From contig CAYYMM010000003.1 in assembly GCA_964472395.1 (NCBI GenBank), positions 53,366 through 117,365 on the forward strand: DNA of 64,000 nucleotides. Reading direction: 5' to 3'. Every line of letters begins with the position of its first letter. The stretch's first letter is position 1. A program made the translations under genes and the position numbers. Below the pieces are notes generated by a model that worked only from the letters and a program-made list of their open reading frames with translations, was not told the DNA's origin and did no database searches. This stretch comes from CALFER01 sp964472395. Lineage in GTDB: Bacteria; CSSED10-310; CALFER01. Below are positions 1-8,082 of this stretch, piece after piece.

Positions 1-377
1 ATCGAGAATAACCCGATCATTTATGCAGATCAAATCAGAACATGAGATGATCAGACATGCAAGGAAAAGTCATAGGATATGACCTCTACGTTGTTTTCTA
101 TCGGGACTTGACTGAGGATCACGGTCGAACGCATCTCGTAACGCTCTTCGATCACGATGCGTTTCTTTCTGACATGCCGACACGTCGGACACCAGCCGCG
201 CTGTCGAATCTGGTGGCCACGTAGAATCGGAATTACTTACCAACCGGGGAGGAAGCGGTCGTCTATTCCTGATCGAATTCTATGTGTTGTTTTCAGGTGC
301 TCGCGAACCCGGAATCACTGCTCGCATTTTACCGGAATTGAAAGTGCTCGCGGCCGGAATATGCACGAAAAGAGAGA
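1..377. other. window edge, no supportable gene
   Basis: No convincing gene is visible. A 55-codon frame at 57-224 on the plus strand starts with ATG and contains LYVVFYRDLTEDHGRTH, but it lacks a clear ribosome binding site and a recognisable family. A second plus-strand frame at 157-408 is Cys/Arg-rich in the manner of a non-coding translation. The stretch is more AT-rich than most of the window and may hold a decayed gene. Confidence 0.4.
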
Positions 378-800
378 TCAGTGGTTTCGGGAGTTTGCGA
401 GGACCTGATTGAGTTTCAGGTCTGAGATCCTATTGAAATGACGAAGGTTTCCGGTGATAAGTTCCAAATCATGTTCGATGGCTGTAGCTGCAATCTGAAT
501 ATCTGCGTCAGGGAGGATTACACCAGTATCTTCAAGATTAGCTCGGATTTTACCAAAAACCTTCGCTGTGATGATGTCGAAAGGTAAAACGGTGACAGCA
601 GGTAAAACACGTTGCTCGATATTGGTCAGGTGTCGTTCGCGATCACGGGCGCGATATGCACCTTTGTATAACTCACCTATTACAACAGCACTCGTGAATT
701 GCTCTTCACGCGCAACTTTCATAATCCATTTCACATAAGCTGTTGCAGGGTGTGGGCGGAGAAGTTCCGAAATTGCATCCGTATCAAAGAGGAATGCCAT
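378..800 (-). CDS. VapC-like PIN-domain toxin
   Basis: A 140-residue protein with the PIN ribonuclease layout. The N-terminal FDTDAISELL carries the first acidic residue, VIGELYKGA the conserved Glu, and LPDADIQIAATA the distal Asp pair that together bind the catalytic metal. PIN toxins of VapBC-type modules cleave RNA (often tRNA or rRNA) when freed from their antitoxin. The start at MAFLFD is chosen because the PIN fold begins there; an upstream in-frame extension of 37 codons would overlap the antitoxin gene further and is not PIN-like. It overlaps the antitoxin stop by 17 bp, indicating translational coupling. The RNA target cannot be read from sequence. Confidence 0.88.
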   Translation of the reverse strand: MAFLFDTDAISELLRPHPATAYVKWIMKVAREEQFTSAVVIGELYKGAYRARDRERHLTNIEQRVLPAVTVLPFDIITAKVFGKIRANLEDTGVILPDADIQIAATAIEHDLELITGNLRHFNRISDLKLNQVLANSRNH

Positions 801-1083
801 TTTTTTGTTCCAGATCCGGAGTATCACGCTGACCCTGTCGAGGAGAAGCGCTGAGGATAGAAACCAGCTCTTCGCTGTTTTCCCAACCCCCAGCAATACT
901 GGCAAGTCCACTCCCTGGTCCTGCTTTTCTCAAACGCTCAAGATGTTCGAGGTCACTCGGGCTGACAAGAGCAGCGACAGGTTTACCATGTCTGGTTATC
1001 AGCACAGCATTGCCTGCTTGAACTTTGCGAATGCATTCTGAAAAAGTTGCTTTGGCCTCAGCCACGGAAATGTTCTTCTCCAT
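784..1083 (-). CDS. Phd/YefM-type antitoxin
   Basis: A 99-residue protein whose first 55 residues match the Phd/YefM fold: ISVAEAKATFSECIRKVQ followed by VLITRHGKPVAALVSPSDLE. In this family the N-terminal half dimerises and binds DNA, while the flexible C-terminal half wraps the toxin. The start is supported by an AGGAGG about 6-8 nt upstream. It precedes and overlaps the PIN toxin gene, the normal antitoxin-first order. The C-terminal 40 residues are Ser/Gly/Gln-rich and probably disordered when unbound. The palindrome just upstream is a likely autorepression site. Confidence 0.88.
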   Translation of the reverse strand: MEKNISVAEAKATFSECIRKVQAGNAVLITRHGKPVAALVSPSDLEHLERLRKAGPGSGLASIAGGWENSEELVSILSASPRQGQRDTPDLEQKNGIPL

Positions 1084-1099
1084 AATCGGCCTCCTTTAT

Positions 1100-1121
1100 G
1101 GTCATTATAACCATTATGACC
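1100..1121. promoter_or_regulatory. operator-like palindrome overlapping the TA promoter
   Basis: A 22-bp imperfect palindrome with half-sites GGTCAT and ATGACC; 8 of 11 base pairs are symmetric. It covers the -10 element and part of the spacer of the antitoxin promoter, the position expected for autorepression by a toxin-antitoxin complex. The binding protein is inferred, not shown. Confidence 0.55.
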
Positions 1122-1131
1122 TAAATATCAA
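1104..1131 (-). promoter_or_regulatory. sigma-70-type promoter of the toxin-antitoxin pair
   Basis: On the minus strand a TTGATA -35 (1126-1131) and a TATAAT -10 (1104-1109) are separated by 16 bp, giving a predicted start near 1097, about 14 nt before the antitoxin ATG. The -10 matches the consensus hexamer exactly and the -35 matches 5 of 6. Confidence 0.65.
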
Positions 1132-1443
1132 GAATATGATTGAGACAATCGTATCACTTGCGTTGCTCACAACCTCGGAGCTTCCTACACATCGGGGATT
1201 CGCGCGTCGGCACCCAATGATCGATCGTCATGGTAGCCTTCATTCCAATGCGGATTGAACACAACCTTCAAATATGCAGCTCGTTTGAAGAATAACACGA
1301 AGAATCAATCCACCCGCCTTGCCAATAGGGTTCGAAACGGACACATTCCAGACTCGCAGAATCAAGTTCAATAGTGACGTCAATGTCGTGTATGAGCTCA
1401 TGGACTGAGGAAATGGCGAACAACAACGTGGAGGTTTCGTCTG
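1132..1443. other. intergenic stretch, no clear gene
   Basis: No family-level coding signal. A 61-codon minus-strand frame with a GTG start (1268-1453) overlaps the last codons of the kelch protein gene downstream of it and has a protein-like composition. It has no ribosome binding site and no recognisable motif, so it is not called as a gene. Confidence 0.4.
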
Positions 1444-3690
1444 TTATTCCCACCCGAACTCAACCATATCCAACTGCCCGATCAGAATGTGAACGGCGGG
1501 ATCGACCAGTGCGGCATAAAACCTGATTCCTTGAGCAGCTCCGACATTGGATGGCCAGGAGAATGACGGGAGCACCTCCACATCGGTGATCCCTTCCGGA
1601 AATGAAGGATACCGGGCCAGATAGGAATCGAACTCCGGAGTGAAGGTCGGACCCCAGAAGTAACTCCCAAATACATCCAGCAACACGAGGAGTGGGTAGC
1701 CGGTCAGAACATCGCCGGTGTTGTTGCAGATGTGCGCCGTGCAGGTGAACGTGTCACCGGCATGAAAGAGTGATTGCGACAGATCCAAGGTCACACCCAT
1801 CTGATCGCAGATGTCGGGATTGGAATGACGGTACACGAAGGTTTCGACCGTCACTTCGCCATGACCGCCTCCGAAGATGGTGGTGCACTTCTGCGCGGAA
1901 TCATAAACCATCGCATGTCCGTAATACGGAGCGGCTCGTCCACCATTCGGCTCGATCAGATACCAGTCATACCCGTCCCATTCCCATGTTTCATCGAAAC
2001 CGGGCTTCAGGTTTTGAACACCGCCATGCATGACAACACGACAACGACGGTGATCAAATGCTAACCTCAGATCCTTCCTTCGTGCAGGGTTGGTTGTGGC
2101 CGGTTCGATCCGGGTCCAGTCGACTCCAGTGTACTCCCAGGTCTTGTCATAGTATCCGTTTTCAGCACATCCTCCGAACAGAACCGTGACGCCTCGACAA
2201 CTGTCAAAAGCCATCCCAAAGCCCCAGAGTCCCGGAGGATGATGATCCGGAAACACCTGATACCATGTGCTCCCATCGTACTCCCACGTCTCGTCTTCCC
2301 ACTCCTGATAGGGGGGATCGTTATAGTCGGCAGACACGCCTCCGAACAGCACGAGCTTCCCTCGGATGGAATCATAGGCCATCTCAGCGCCAGCTCTCGG
2401 ACCGGGAACGACGGGAGGTGTCAGCTCGTTCCATGTCTGATTGCGGAACACCCACATTTTATCATTGAAATAGGCGGGGCCGTCCCATTTCCTTCCGCCA
2501 TACAATACGATCCCATCGTGATCGGCAATGTAAGCCATACAATGAACGGAAATCTGACCGGGATTGGGTGACAAACTGTAACCAAACCACGTTTGCCCAT
2601 CCCACAGATATGTCTCGGTTGACATGTATGAGGATTCAACTCCTCCGTATAGCACAGTTATTTGTGATGAGGGATCGTATGCCATGTTGTGTCCGCCGAG
2701 ATCAGGCGGATAATAGGGGTCTGGCGTTACATAGGTCCAGTCCACTCCGTCGTAGAACCAGGTATCTCCGAATTTCTCCCCTGCATCATTCCCTCCACCG
2801 AAGATCATGACTCGATTCGTTCGAGCATCCCACGTCGATGCGTAACCTGATCGAGCGGAGGGTTTGTGGGGTGGATCGACCTCGTTCCATCGCGTGCCGT
2901 TGAATTCCCAAGTTTCTTCACTCCAACTCTGACCACCATACATAACCATAGAGGATCGAATCGGATCGAATTCTATTCTCGAACCGCTTCGTTCAGTCGG
3001 ATGCGGACCAGATATCTCCGGTTTCTCCCAAACAGAGCCATCCCAATACCAGGGGTCTATCTGTCCGTTGTAATTATCAAAGGCAATCACTCTATGGATC
3101 TCTGAGTTATACGCCAAACCGGCTAATGATAATCCTTGTGGCCAAGGGGTCGATTTCGGTATCTGATGCCATTCGCTTTGATCCCACTCCCAAAGTTCAT
3201 ATCTGGAAGTGTCTGTATGCCCTCCGAACAAACAGATGACATCACGCTCTTCGTCATATACCGACCGAAAGTAAACCCATCTCAAAGGGAGCAAATCGCT
3301 CTCGTCGATAAGTGTCCAGTCATTATCTGCCAATTGCCAGATTTGAAATTGTTGCCCGGGATCGACATATCCAGTTAACAGTAACCTATTATTCAAGGAA
3401 TCATACAGTAACGCTGGTAGTCCGTAGAAATCTTTGGGCGTGTGAGGTGTCGAGATAAAATTCCACCGCACACCATCCCATTCCCATGTTTCAATGTCTT
3501 CAACGCCTACAGAGTATCCACCGAATAGAAACACTGAGTCGGTTGCTGGATTATAGCAAATGCTGGAACCATATCGTGTAATCAACGGCTTTCCGATCTG
3601 CACCCATTCCATTGATGATGAGAAAGTACTCTCCGGTATCGACACACACATCCATATCAGCAAAATGACGGGTCCTGCATTCGGCTTCAC
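1444..3690 (-). CDS. secreted kelch-repeat protein with shared C-terminal module
   Basis: 748 residues. Residues 1-24 form a signal peptide (PVILLIWMCVSIP core). Residues about 30-625 contain some twelve kelch-like units spaced 45-60 residues, each with a hydrophobic strand, a GG or G-aromatic turn such as VFLFGGYS, VMYGGQS or VLFGGCA, and a downstream TWEWDG. These should form one or two beta-propellers. The last ~118 residues are the C-terminal module also seen in other proteins of this window (AGDTFTC, LDVFGSYFWGPTFT, FSWPSNVGAAQGIRFYAAL, final EFGWE). The start is a GTG; an AGGAGG lies about 14 nt upstream, further than ideal, so the exact start is uncertain. Function is unknown, probably surface adhesion or glycan binding. 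Confidence 0.85.
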   Translation of the reverse strand: MKPNAGPVILLIWMCVSIPESTFSSSMEWVQIGKPLITRYGSSICYNPATDSVFLFGGYSVGVEDIETWEWDGVRWNFISTPHTPKDFYGLPALLYDSLNNRLLLTGYVDPGQQFQIWQLADNDWTLIDESDLLPLRWVYFRSVYDEERDVICLFGGHTDTSRYELWEWDQSEWHQIPKSTPWPQGLSLAGLAYNSEIHRVIAFDNYNGQIDPWYWDGSVWEKPEISGPHPTERSGSRIEFDPIRSSMVMYGGQSWSEETWEFNGTRWNEVDPPHKPSARSGYASTWDARTNRVMIFGGGNDAGEKFGDTWFYDGVDWTYVTPDPYYPPDLGGHNMAYDPSSQITVLYGGVESSYMSTETYLWDGQTWFGYSLSPNPGQISVHCMAYIADHDGIVLYGGRKWDGPAYFNDKMWVFRNQTWNELTPPVVPGPRAGAEMAYDSIRGKLVLFGGVSADYNDPPYQEWEDETWEYDGSTWYQVFPDHHPPGLWGFGMAFDSCRGVTVLFGGCAENGYYDKTWEYTGVDWTRIEPATTNPARRKDLRLAFDHRRCRVVMHGGVQNLKPGFDETWEWDGYDWYLIEPNGGRAAPYYGHAMVYDSAQKCTTIFGGGHGEVTVETFVYRHSNPDICDQMGVTLDLSQSLFHAGDTFTCTAHICNNTGDVLTGYPLLVLLDVFGSYFWGPTFTPEFDSYLARYPSFPEGITDVEVLPSFSWPSNVGAAQGIRFYAALVDPAVHILIGQLDMVEFGWE

Positions 3691-3956
3691 GGTTATCGTC
3701 CCATGCCTCCTATCTGCATCCGAGAATATCCGCCGCGTTCCACCGGGTCAACTCAGTCTCTCGGATTCATCTCCCGCTGCGCCCCAACGAACGCATCCGA
3801 TCTATGCACGATGGATATGTAAAAAATCGCTTATCTGAATGAACGCATCCGGAGTCCCGGCCGTTCCTGCTCAACCGCATAAACGGCCTTGGAGACTGGC
3901 ACGGTTGGGCTCTGTATCAATAAACCGAATTAAGTAAGGTGTCCCTTTATTTCGCT

Positions 3957-3982
3957 AAACTGAAAACTGAAAACCGAAAACC
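3957..3982. repeat. short direct repeats of an A-rich octamer
   Basis: Three to four degenerate copies of an AAAACTGA/AAAACCG-type unit directly abut the stop codon of the Mrp-type gene. Read from that gene the tract is T-rich, but no hairpin precedes it, so an intrinsic terminator is not established. Confidence 0.4.
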
Positions 3983-4867
3983 CTACTCCATCAAAACACT
4001 TGCCACAATGCCCTCAAACGCCTTCACGGCCGGATCGCCCGCATCCCCCAGCGCAAACGGAGTGCCTCGGTCACCCCCCCGCCCGATCGACGGAATGATC
4101 GGTAACCGCCCCAGAAACCGCACGCCCATCTCCTCCGCCATCCCGGCCGCCCCTCCGGTCTCAAAAATCGGACTCTCAACCCCGCAATGCGGACACACGA
4201 ACCCACTCATGTTCTCGATGACCCCTCTCACATCCAGCCCGACCTGACGACAGAACACGATCGACTTCCGCACATCCGTCACCGCCACGGGTTGCGGTGT
4301 CGATACGATCACGGCATGGCCCGAACAATCCAGCAGCTTCGCCATGGTGAGAGGCTCGTCGCCGGTTCCCGGCGGGCTGTCGATGACCAGAACATCGAGA
4401 TCCCCCCAATCGACATCCCGCACGAACTGCCGGATCACCGACGCCTTCATCGGGCCGCGCCAGATGACGGCCTTGTCCGGATGCGGCAGCGCCAACCCGA
4501 CGGACATCGCCCGGATGCCATATACTTCCACCGGTTGAATGACACCATCATGCACACGGATCTGACCGGTCTCCAACCCCAGCATCATCGGGAGACTCGG
4601 GCCGTGAATGTCGATGTCGAGCAACCCGGTGCGATGCCCCCGTCGAGCGAGCGCAACGGCCAGATTGACGGCACAGGTGCTCTTCCCCACTCCCCCTTTT
4701 CCCGACATCACGAGCAGCTTCGTGCGGATGCGGCCGAGTTGCCGACGGATCAGCTCATCATCCGCACTCATGCCCGTGACCGGATTCCCCTCAACCGGAC
4801 GGGTCGGACAGTCCGACCGTCCGCAACTCGAACATTTTTTATCGTCGTCCTTTCGATCAGTCATCAT
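3983..4867 (-). CDS. Mrp/Nbp35-type iron-sulfur carrier ATPase
   Basis: 294 residues. The N-terminal 20 residues hold a Cys cluster (CSSCGRSDC) like that of Nbp35-type proteins. The deviant Walker A SGKGGVGKST follows near residue 50, then DIDIHGPSLP, VIWRGPMK, IDSPPGTGDE and the C-terminal FVCPHCG pair that bridges an Fe-S cluster in Mrp dimers. The family loads and transfers 4Fe-4S clusters in an ATP-dependent manner. The start is set at the MMTDRK pair because an AAGGAA lies just upstream and the Cys cluster follows; the next methionine is equally possible. The gene lies 22 bp downstream of the antiporter gene in the same direction. A second Mrp paralogue, fused to a NifU domain, is at 44862. 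Confidence 0.93.
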   Translation of the reverse strand: MMTDRKDDDKKCSSCGRSDCPTRPVEGNPVTGMSADDELIRRQLGRIRTKLLVMSGKGGVGKSTCAVNLAVALARRGHRTGLLDIDIHGPSLPMMLGLETGQIRVHDGVIQPVEVYGIRAMSVGLALPHPDKAVIWRGPMKASVIRQFVRDVDWGDLDVLVIDSPPGTGDEPLTMAKLLDCSGHAVIVSTPQPVAVTDVRKSIVFCRQVGLDVRGVIENMSGFVCPHCGVESPIFETGGAAGMAEEMGVRFLGRLPIIPSIGRGGDRGTPFALGDAGDPAVKAFEGIVASVLME

Positions 4868-4889
4868 ATTCCTTTTCCCTGGAATCCTT

Positions 4890-6563
4890 TCATGGTGTCG
4901 CGGCCCCACCCTGCCATGCGTGAAGCCATCGATGCGCCTCCTCGGCCAGCGACTTCCCGACCTCATCCTCCTCGCTGACCACGAAGTCCGCTCCGGCATC
5001 ACGGAGCGATTCCCGGAAAATGTGATACCGCGCCCGCACCATGATCCGGGATTCAGGCGCCAGAAACCGACATAACTCGATAATTTTCCGGTTGACAGTC
5101 GGATCCGGGATCGTGATCAGAATGGCGCAGGCATGCCGAATGTCCAGATGCTCCAGAACCTCGGGGTTCGTCGCATCTCCCGCATGAAACTCCACTCCGA
5201 GCGACTCGGCATATTGAGCGTTCCTGAGATTCGAATCGAGGACCACGAGATTCTGCTGATGTTCCGGCACGAGACTTGAGACTACACGCTGAGCGGACGG
5301 TCCGAATCCGATGATCACCACCCGCGGAAGATCCGGAATCCTGCCGGGATGGTGCGTGTTCCGCTCGGATTCCTGCCGGCGCTGCCGGAAACGGAGAGTC
5401 TGAAGTCCATGAGCCAGGTGAGGGGCCATCCGCACGAGATACGGTGTCAGGATGAACAGCACGACCGTCACCGACATGAGGAGCATGGCGAGATCATCAT
5501 CGAGAACACCATTCTTCTGCGCAATGCGGATCAGCACGAACGAAAATTCACCGATCTGCGCCAGACACAAACCCGTGGCCAGCGACACGCCGCGACGGAA
5601 CCCGAACCCCCTCGCAATCAGTGTGATGATGAGCATCTTTCCCAGAACGATGGCGGGCACGGTCAGCGCGACCCGGCTGAGATTGTTCCAGATCCAGAGG
5701 GGATCGGTGAGCATCCCGACACTGCTGAAGAACAAGGTCAAAAACAGCACACGCAAGGCGGAGATATCCGCCCGAATCTGAACTGACAGGGAACATTCAG
5801 CCAGAAGCATGCCCGACACGAATGCGCCGAACGATGGACTGAGTCCGACTTCATGCGACAGCCAGGACGCTCCGAGTGCAGTGACCGAAGCGAACAGGAC
5901 GGTGAGTTCGCGGTTGCGCATCCAGCTCCGCATCTGAATGATCCTCGGAACGATATGCATGAAAAGCAGATACAGCAGAACAATCATCACTGCCGCTGCT
6001 CCGAGTTTTCGGACGATCAGATGGCCGACCGGATTCGAAGTGGAGTTCAAGCCGATCGAGGACACCAGAAGGAGCATCGGGACCACGGCAATGTCCTGCA
6101 GGAGCAGAATGCCGACGGCATTGCGACCGAAGACGCTGTCAAGTTGCGTCGTATCGATCAGAATCCGCACGACAAAAGCCGTACTCGACAGGGTGATGAC
6201 CGCACCGACCACGAGCGACACTCGCCAGTCAAAGTTCGAAAGATACGCAATCAGATCGGCGATTCCCCAGGTGATCAGCACCTGAAGCGTTCCGCCGATA
6301 AAGGTAATCGGGCCGATGCGGATCAGTTTCGAGAGCGAAAACTCAAGTCCGATCGAGAACAGCAGCAGGGTGACGCCCAGTTCGGCAATGGCCTCGACAC
6401 GATCCGCCGACCCGATCAGGTCGAATCCATGCGGCCCGATCAGGATGCCCGCCAGGATGTACCCGATGACGGCACTCTGGCGAAACCGTTCTGCAAGCGT
6501 GCCCAGAAAGAGCGCGCTGGTCAGGATCACGAGAATGCCGATGATGTTGTCCCAGAGGTACAT
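4890..6563 (-). CDS. CPA2 (KefB-type) cation/proton antiporter with TrkA-N domain
   Basis: 557 residues. The first ~390 form about 12-13 membrane segments of the Na+/H+ exchanger fold, with AVIGYILAGILIGPHG and the GVTLLLFSIGLEFSL signature of the CPA2 family. Residues ~410-540 form a Rossmann-type TrkA-N/RCK domain beginning VVIIGFGPSAQRV and containing VVLDSNLRNAQ and GDATNPEVLEHLDI, typical of NAD- or nucleotide-gated KefB/KefC-like transporters. It should exchange K+ or Na+ for protons at the inner membrane. No Shine-Dalgarno precedes the ATG, but a -10-like hexamer sits exactly 6 nt upstream (see promoter entry), so the message may be leaderless. The Mrp-type gene follows after 22 bp. 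Confidence 0.93.
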   Translation of the reverse strand: MYLWDNIIGILVILTSALFLGTLAERFRQSAVIGYILAGILIGPHGFDLIGSADRVEAIAELGVTLLLFSIGLEFSLSKLIRIGPITFIGGTLQVLITWGIADLIAYLSNFDWRVSLVVGAVITLSSTAFVVRILIDTTQLDSVFGRNAVGILLLQDIAVVPMLLLVSSIGLNSTSNPVGHLIVRKLGAAAVMIVLLYLLFMHIVPRIIQMRSWMRNRELTVLFASVTALGASWLSHEVGLSPSFGAFVSGMLLAECSLSVQIRADISALRVLFLTLFFSSVGMLTDPLWIWNNLSRVALTVPAIVLGKMLIITLIARGFGFRRGVSLATGLCLAQIGEFSFVLIRIAQKNGVLDDDLAMLLMSVTVVLFILTPYLVRMAPHLAHGLQTLRFRQRRQESERNTHHPGRIPDLPRVVIIGFGPSAQRVVSSLVPEHQQNLVVLDSNLRNAQYAESLGVEFHAGDATNPEVLEHLDIRHACAILITIPDPTVNRKIIELCRFLAPESRIMVRARYHIFRESLRDAGADFVVSEEDEVGKSLAEEAHRWLHAWQGGAATP

Positions 6564-6569
6564 TCGTCC

Positions 6570-6597
6570 ATTCTATTCCAGGGATTTTCAAATTCAA
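6570..6597 (-). promoter_or_regulatory. candidate leaderless promoter of the antiporter gene
   Basis: On the minus strand TTGAAT (6592-6597) and TAGAAT (6570-6575) are separated by 16 bp. The -10 element ends exactly 6 nt before the ATG, which would place transcription start at or next to the start codon. No purine-rich ribosome binding site is visible between them. The -35 overlaps the stop codon of the upstream gene. Confidence 0.55.
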
Positions 6598-7235
6598 TGC
6601 TTTTCCGAAACCAACCGGTCCTCCCGCACGTCCGCCCTTGGACCAGTTGCGCCCGGTTTCAGGATTTCGGCCACCACTTCGGGATTCGCAATGTCGATCA
6701 AGGCAATACACGTGAGTCTGGAAGACGGATTGAAAGGATCATGGCAATAAACATACAGGTCGGCACGATTCTCAAATCGATTCCGTATCTCGATCCGATG
6801 GACATACGGAAGTTCGCAGACTTCGGTCGGAAGAGACAAACGACCGAACACCATGACCTGTCGATCGGTGATCACATAGGTGCGGTTTTCGGCATGCGAC
6901 CTCGCTCGCATCGGAGAACTCCACAACCAGATTCCAAGCAGGATACAAAACGGGCCGAACAACCTGAAAAACAAGGGAGGAGTCGTCTCCATCCGGGACA
7001 CATTCCCGATCCCGATCAGCCATATCAAGCCGAAAATCAGTAGTAGAATGGCTTTCGGAGCGTGAGCCGACAAGAAACGGCGGTAACCTTCGACCGAGGG
7101 TTTGCAAATGTATATGATCCGCTCGCCAACGCCCAGCCTGGGTTCAATTTTCTTCCGAAGCAGTTCCGGAACGAGTCTCAGATCAAAGGACCACGCTCCG
7201 TTTATCTGCGGTAAAGTTTCACTCCCCTGTCTCAA
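6594..7235 (-). CDS. membrane-anchored bPH-like protein, paralogue 1
   Basis: 213 residues. A soluble N-terminus of about 60 residues ends in KPSVEGYRRFLSAH. Two membrane segments follow (ILLLIFGLIWLIGIG and FGPFCILLGIWLWSS), then a beta-rich C-terminal half starting RTYVITDRQVMVFG. The two-helix hairpin followed by a YVITDRR-type strand is typical of bacterial PH-like (bPH, DUF304-like) proteins of unknown function. The start codon is TTG and overlaps the stop of the upstream paralogue by 4 nt (TTGA), indicating coupling. Similarity to the next gene (same architecture, KPSVEGYRRF versus RPSAEGLRKY, and YVITDRQ versus YVVTDRR) points to tandem duplication. The exact start is uncertain. Confidence 0.7.
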   Translation of the reverse strand: MRQGSETLPQINGAWSFDLRLVPELLRKKIEPRLGVGERIIYICKPSVEGYRRFLSAHAPKAILLLIFGLIWLIGIGNVSRMETTPPLFFRLFGPFCILLGIWLWSSPMRARSHAENRTYVITDRQVMVFGRLSLPTEVCELPYVHRIEIRNRFENRADLYVYCHDPFNPSSRLTCIALIDIANPEVVAEILKPGATGPRADVREDRLVSEKH

Positions 7236-7795
7236 GTCGGATCCTCGTACTTCATGTTCGGAAACACCTTTCGCATAATCTCCACCACGGACTTCACATC
7301 CGGTATATCGAGCATTTGAATACTCGTTGGATCCTTACGATTCCCCACATGAATCGAAACATTACCTCTCCCGCCACCTCTTTCGCTGACCTCGACTGAA
7401 AATGACTTTCGACTGTCGATAGTCAATCGCGAAACAAAAACACCCATTCCCAGTATCAGGAGTCTGCGATCGGTCACAACATACAGCATCCGTTTGATTC
7501 TGCCTTCTGCCTGCATCGGGAGAGTGGAAACAAAAATTCCCGCGAGTAAAAACGGAACACCTGTCAGAGGAAACCAAAACCCGATGTCGGGATTCCCCGA
7601 GACTTGTACCGTCGCACCCGCAATCCAGAAAACTGAAAACACAATGAAAAAGATCCCTACCAGAGAGGCCTTTTTATAATATTTTCGAAGCCCCTCCGCA
7701 CTTGGCCGCCCATACCACAATACGGTCTCATCGGCCTTCAGTTTGCTCCTGATCTTCTCCATCCACTCAACCGGCAACTCATCGATGCGTATCAT
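7232..7795 (-). CDS. membrane-anchored bPH-like protein, paralogue 2
   Basis: 187 residues. An N-terminal cytoplasmic stretch (KADETVLWYGRPSAEG) precedes two membrane helices (SLVGIFFIVFSVFWIAG and PFLLAGIFVSTLP) and a beta-rich tail with YVVTDRRLLILG and SIHVGNRKDPTS. The architecture matches bPH/DUF304-like proteins. The start at MIRIDE is chosen for the GGGAGGAG about 7 nt upstream; a longer frame upstream lacks such a site. It is translationally coupled to the downstream paralogue. Function is unknown; these proteins often sense or respond at the membrane. Confidence 0.72.
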   Translation of the reverse strand: MIRIDELPVEWMEKIRSKLKADETVLWYGRPSAEGLRKYYKKASLVGIFFIVFSVFWIAGATVQVSGNPDIGFWFPLTGVPFLLAGIFVSTLPMQAEGRIKRMLYVVTDRRLLILGMGVFVSRLTIDSRKSFSVEVSERGGGRGNVSIHVGNRKDPTSIQMLDIPDVKSVVEIMRKVFPNMKYEDPT

Positions 7796-8025
7796 GCATC
7801 TCCTCCCGTTTTCAGCAAGGCCCCAATCCTGTCCGGATTCTCGACATAAACTCAAACCATCCATAATCCCGGGCTTTCATGACAGTTGTCTGTCCATCTA
7901 TATTCTTCAGTCCGATATGGTTTCTTCTTCGGAAATCTTCACGTTTTGCGAAACAGAAAAAGCATCCATAGCAGAATTTTTAACATATATTTCGAATCCG
8001 ATCAAACAAGATTTTTCACGCCATT

Positions 8026-8053
8026 TTGCTTTTTTCGCTGAGGCCGGTAAACT
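8026..8053 (+). promoter_or_regulatory. weak candidate promoter for the GH44-type gene
   Basis: TTGCTT (8026-8031) and TAAACT (8048-8053) with a 16-bp spacer lie about 30 bp before the start of the secreted glycosidase gene. Only half of the -35 positions match consensus, so this is tentative. Confidence 0.3.
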
Positions 8054-8082
8054 GAAGACATCACGAAACCGGGGAGGTCACC

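Noticed and set aside
1268..1453. 61-codon minus-strand frame overlapping the end of the kelch protein gene
   Set aside because: GTG start without a ribosome binding site and no recognisable motif, although composition is protein-like.
5853..7043. Long plus-strand frame antisense to the antiporter and bPH-like genes
   Set aside because: Its translation is His/Arg/Gln-rich and low-complexity in the way of an antisense reading; the opposite strand encodes clear membrane families.
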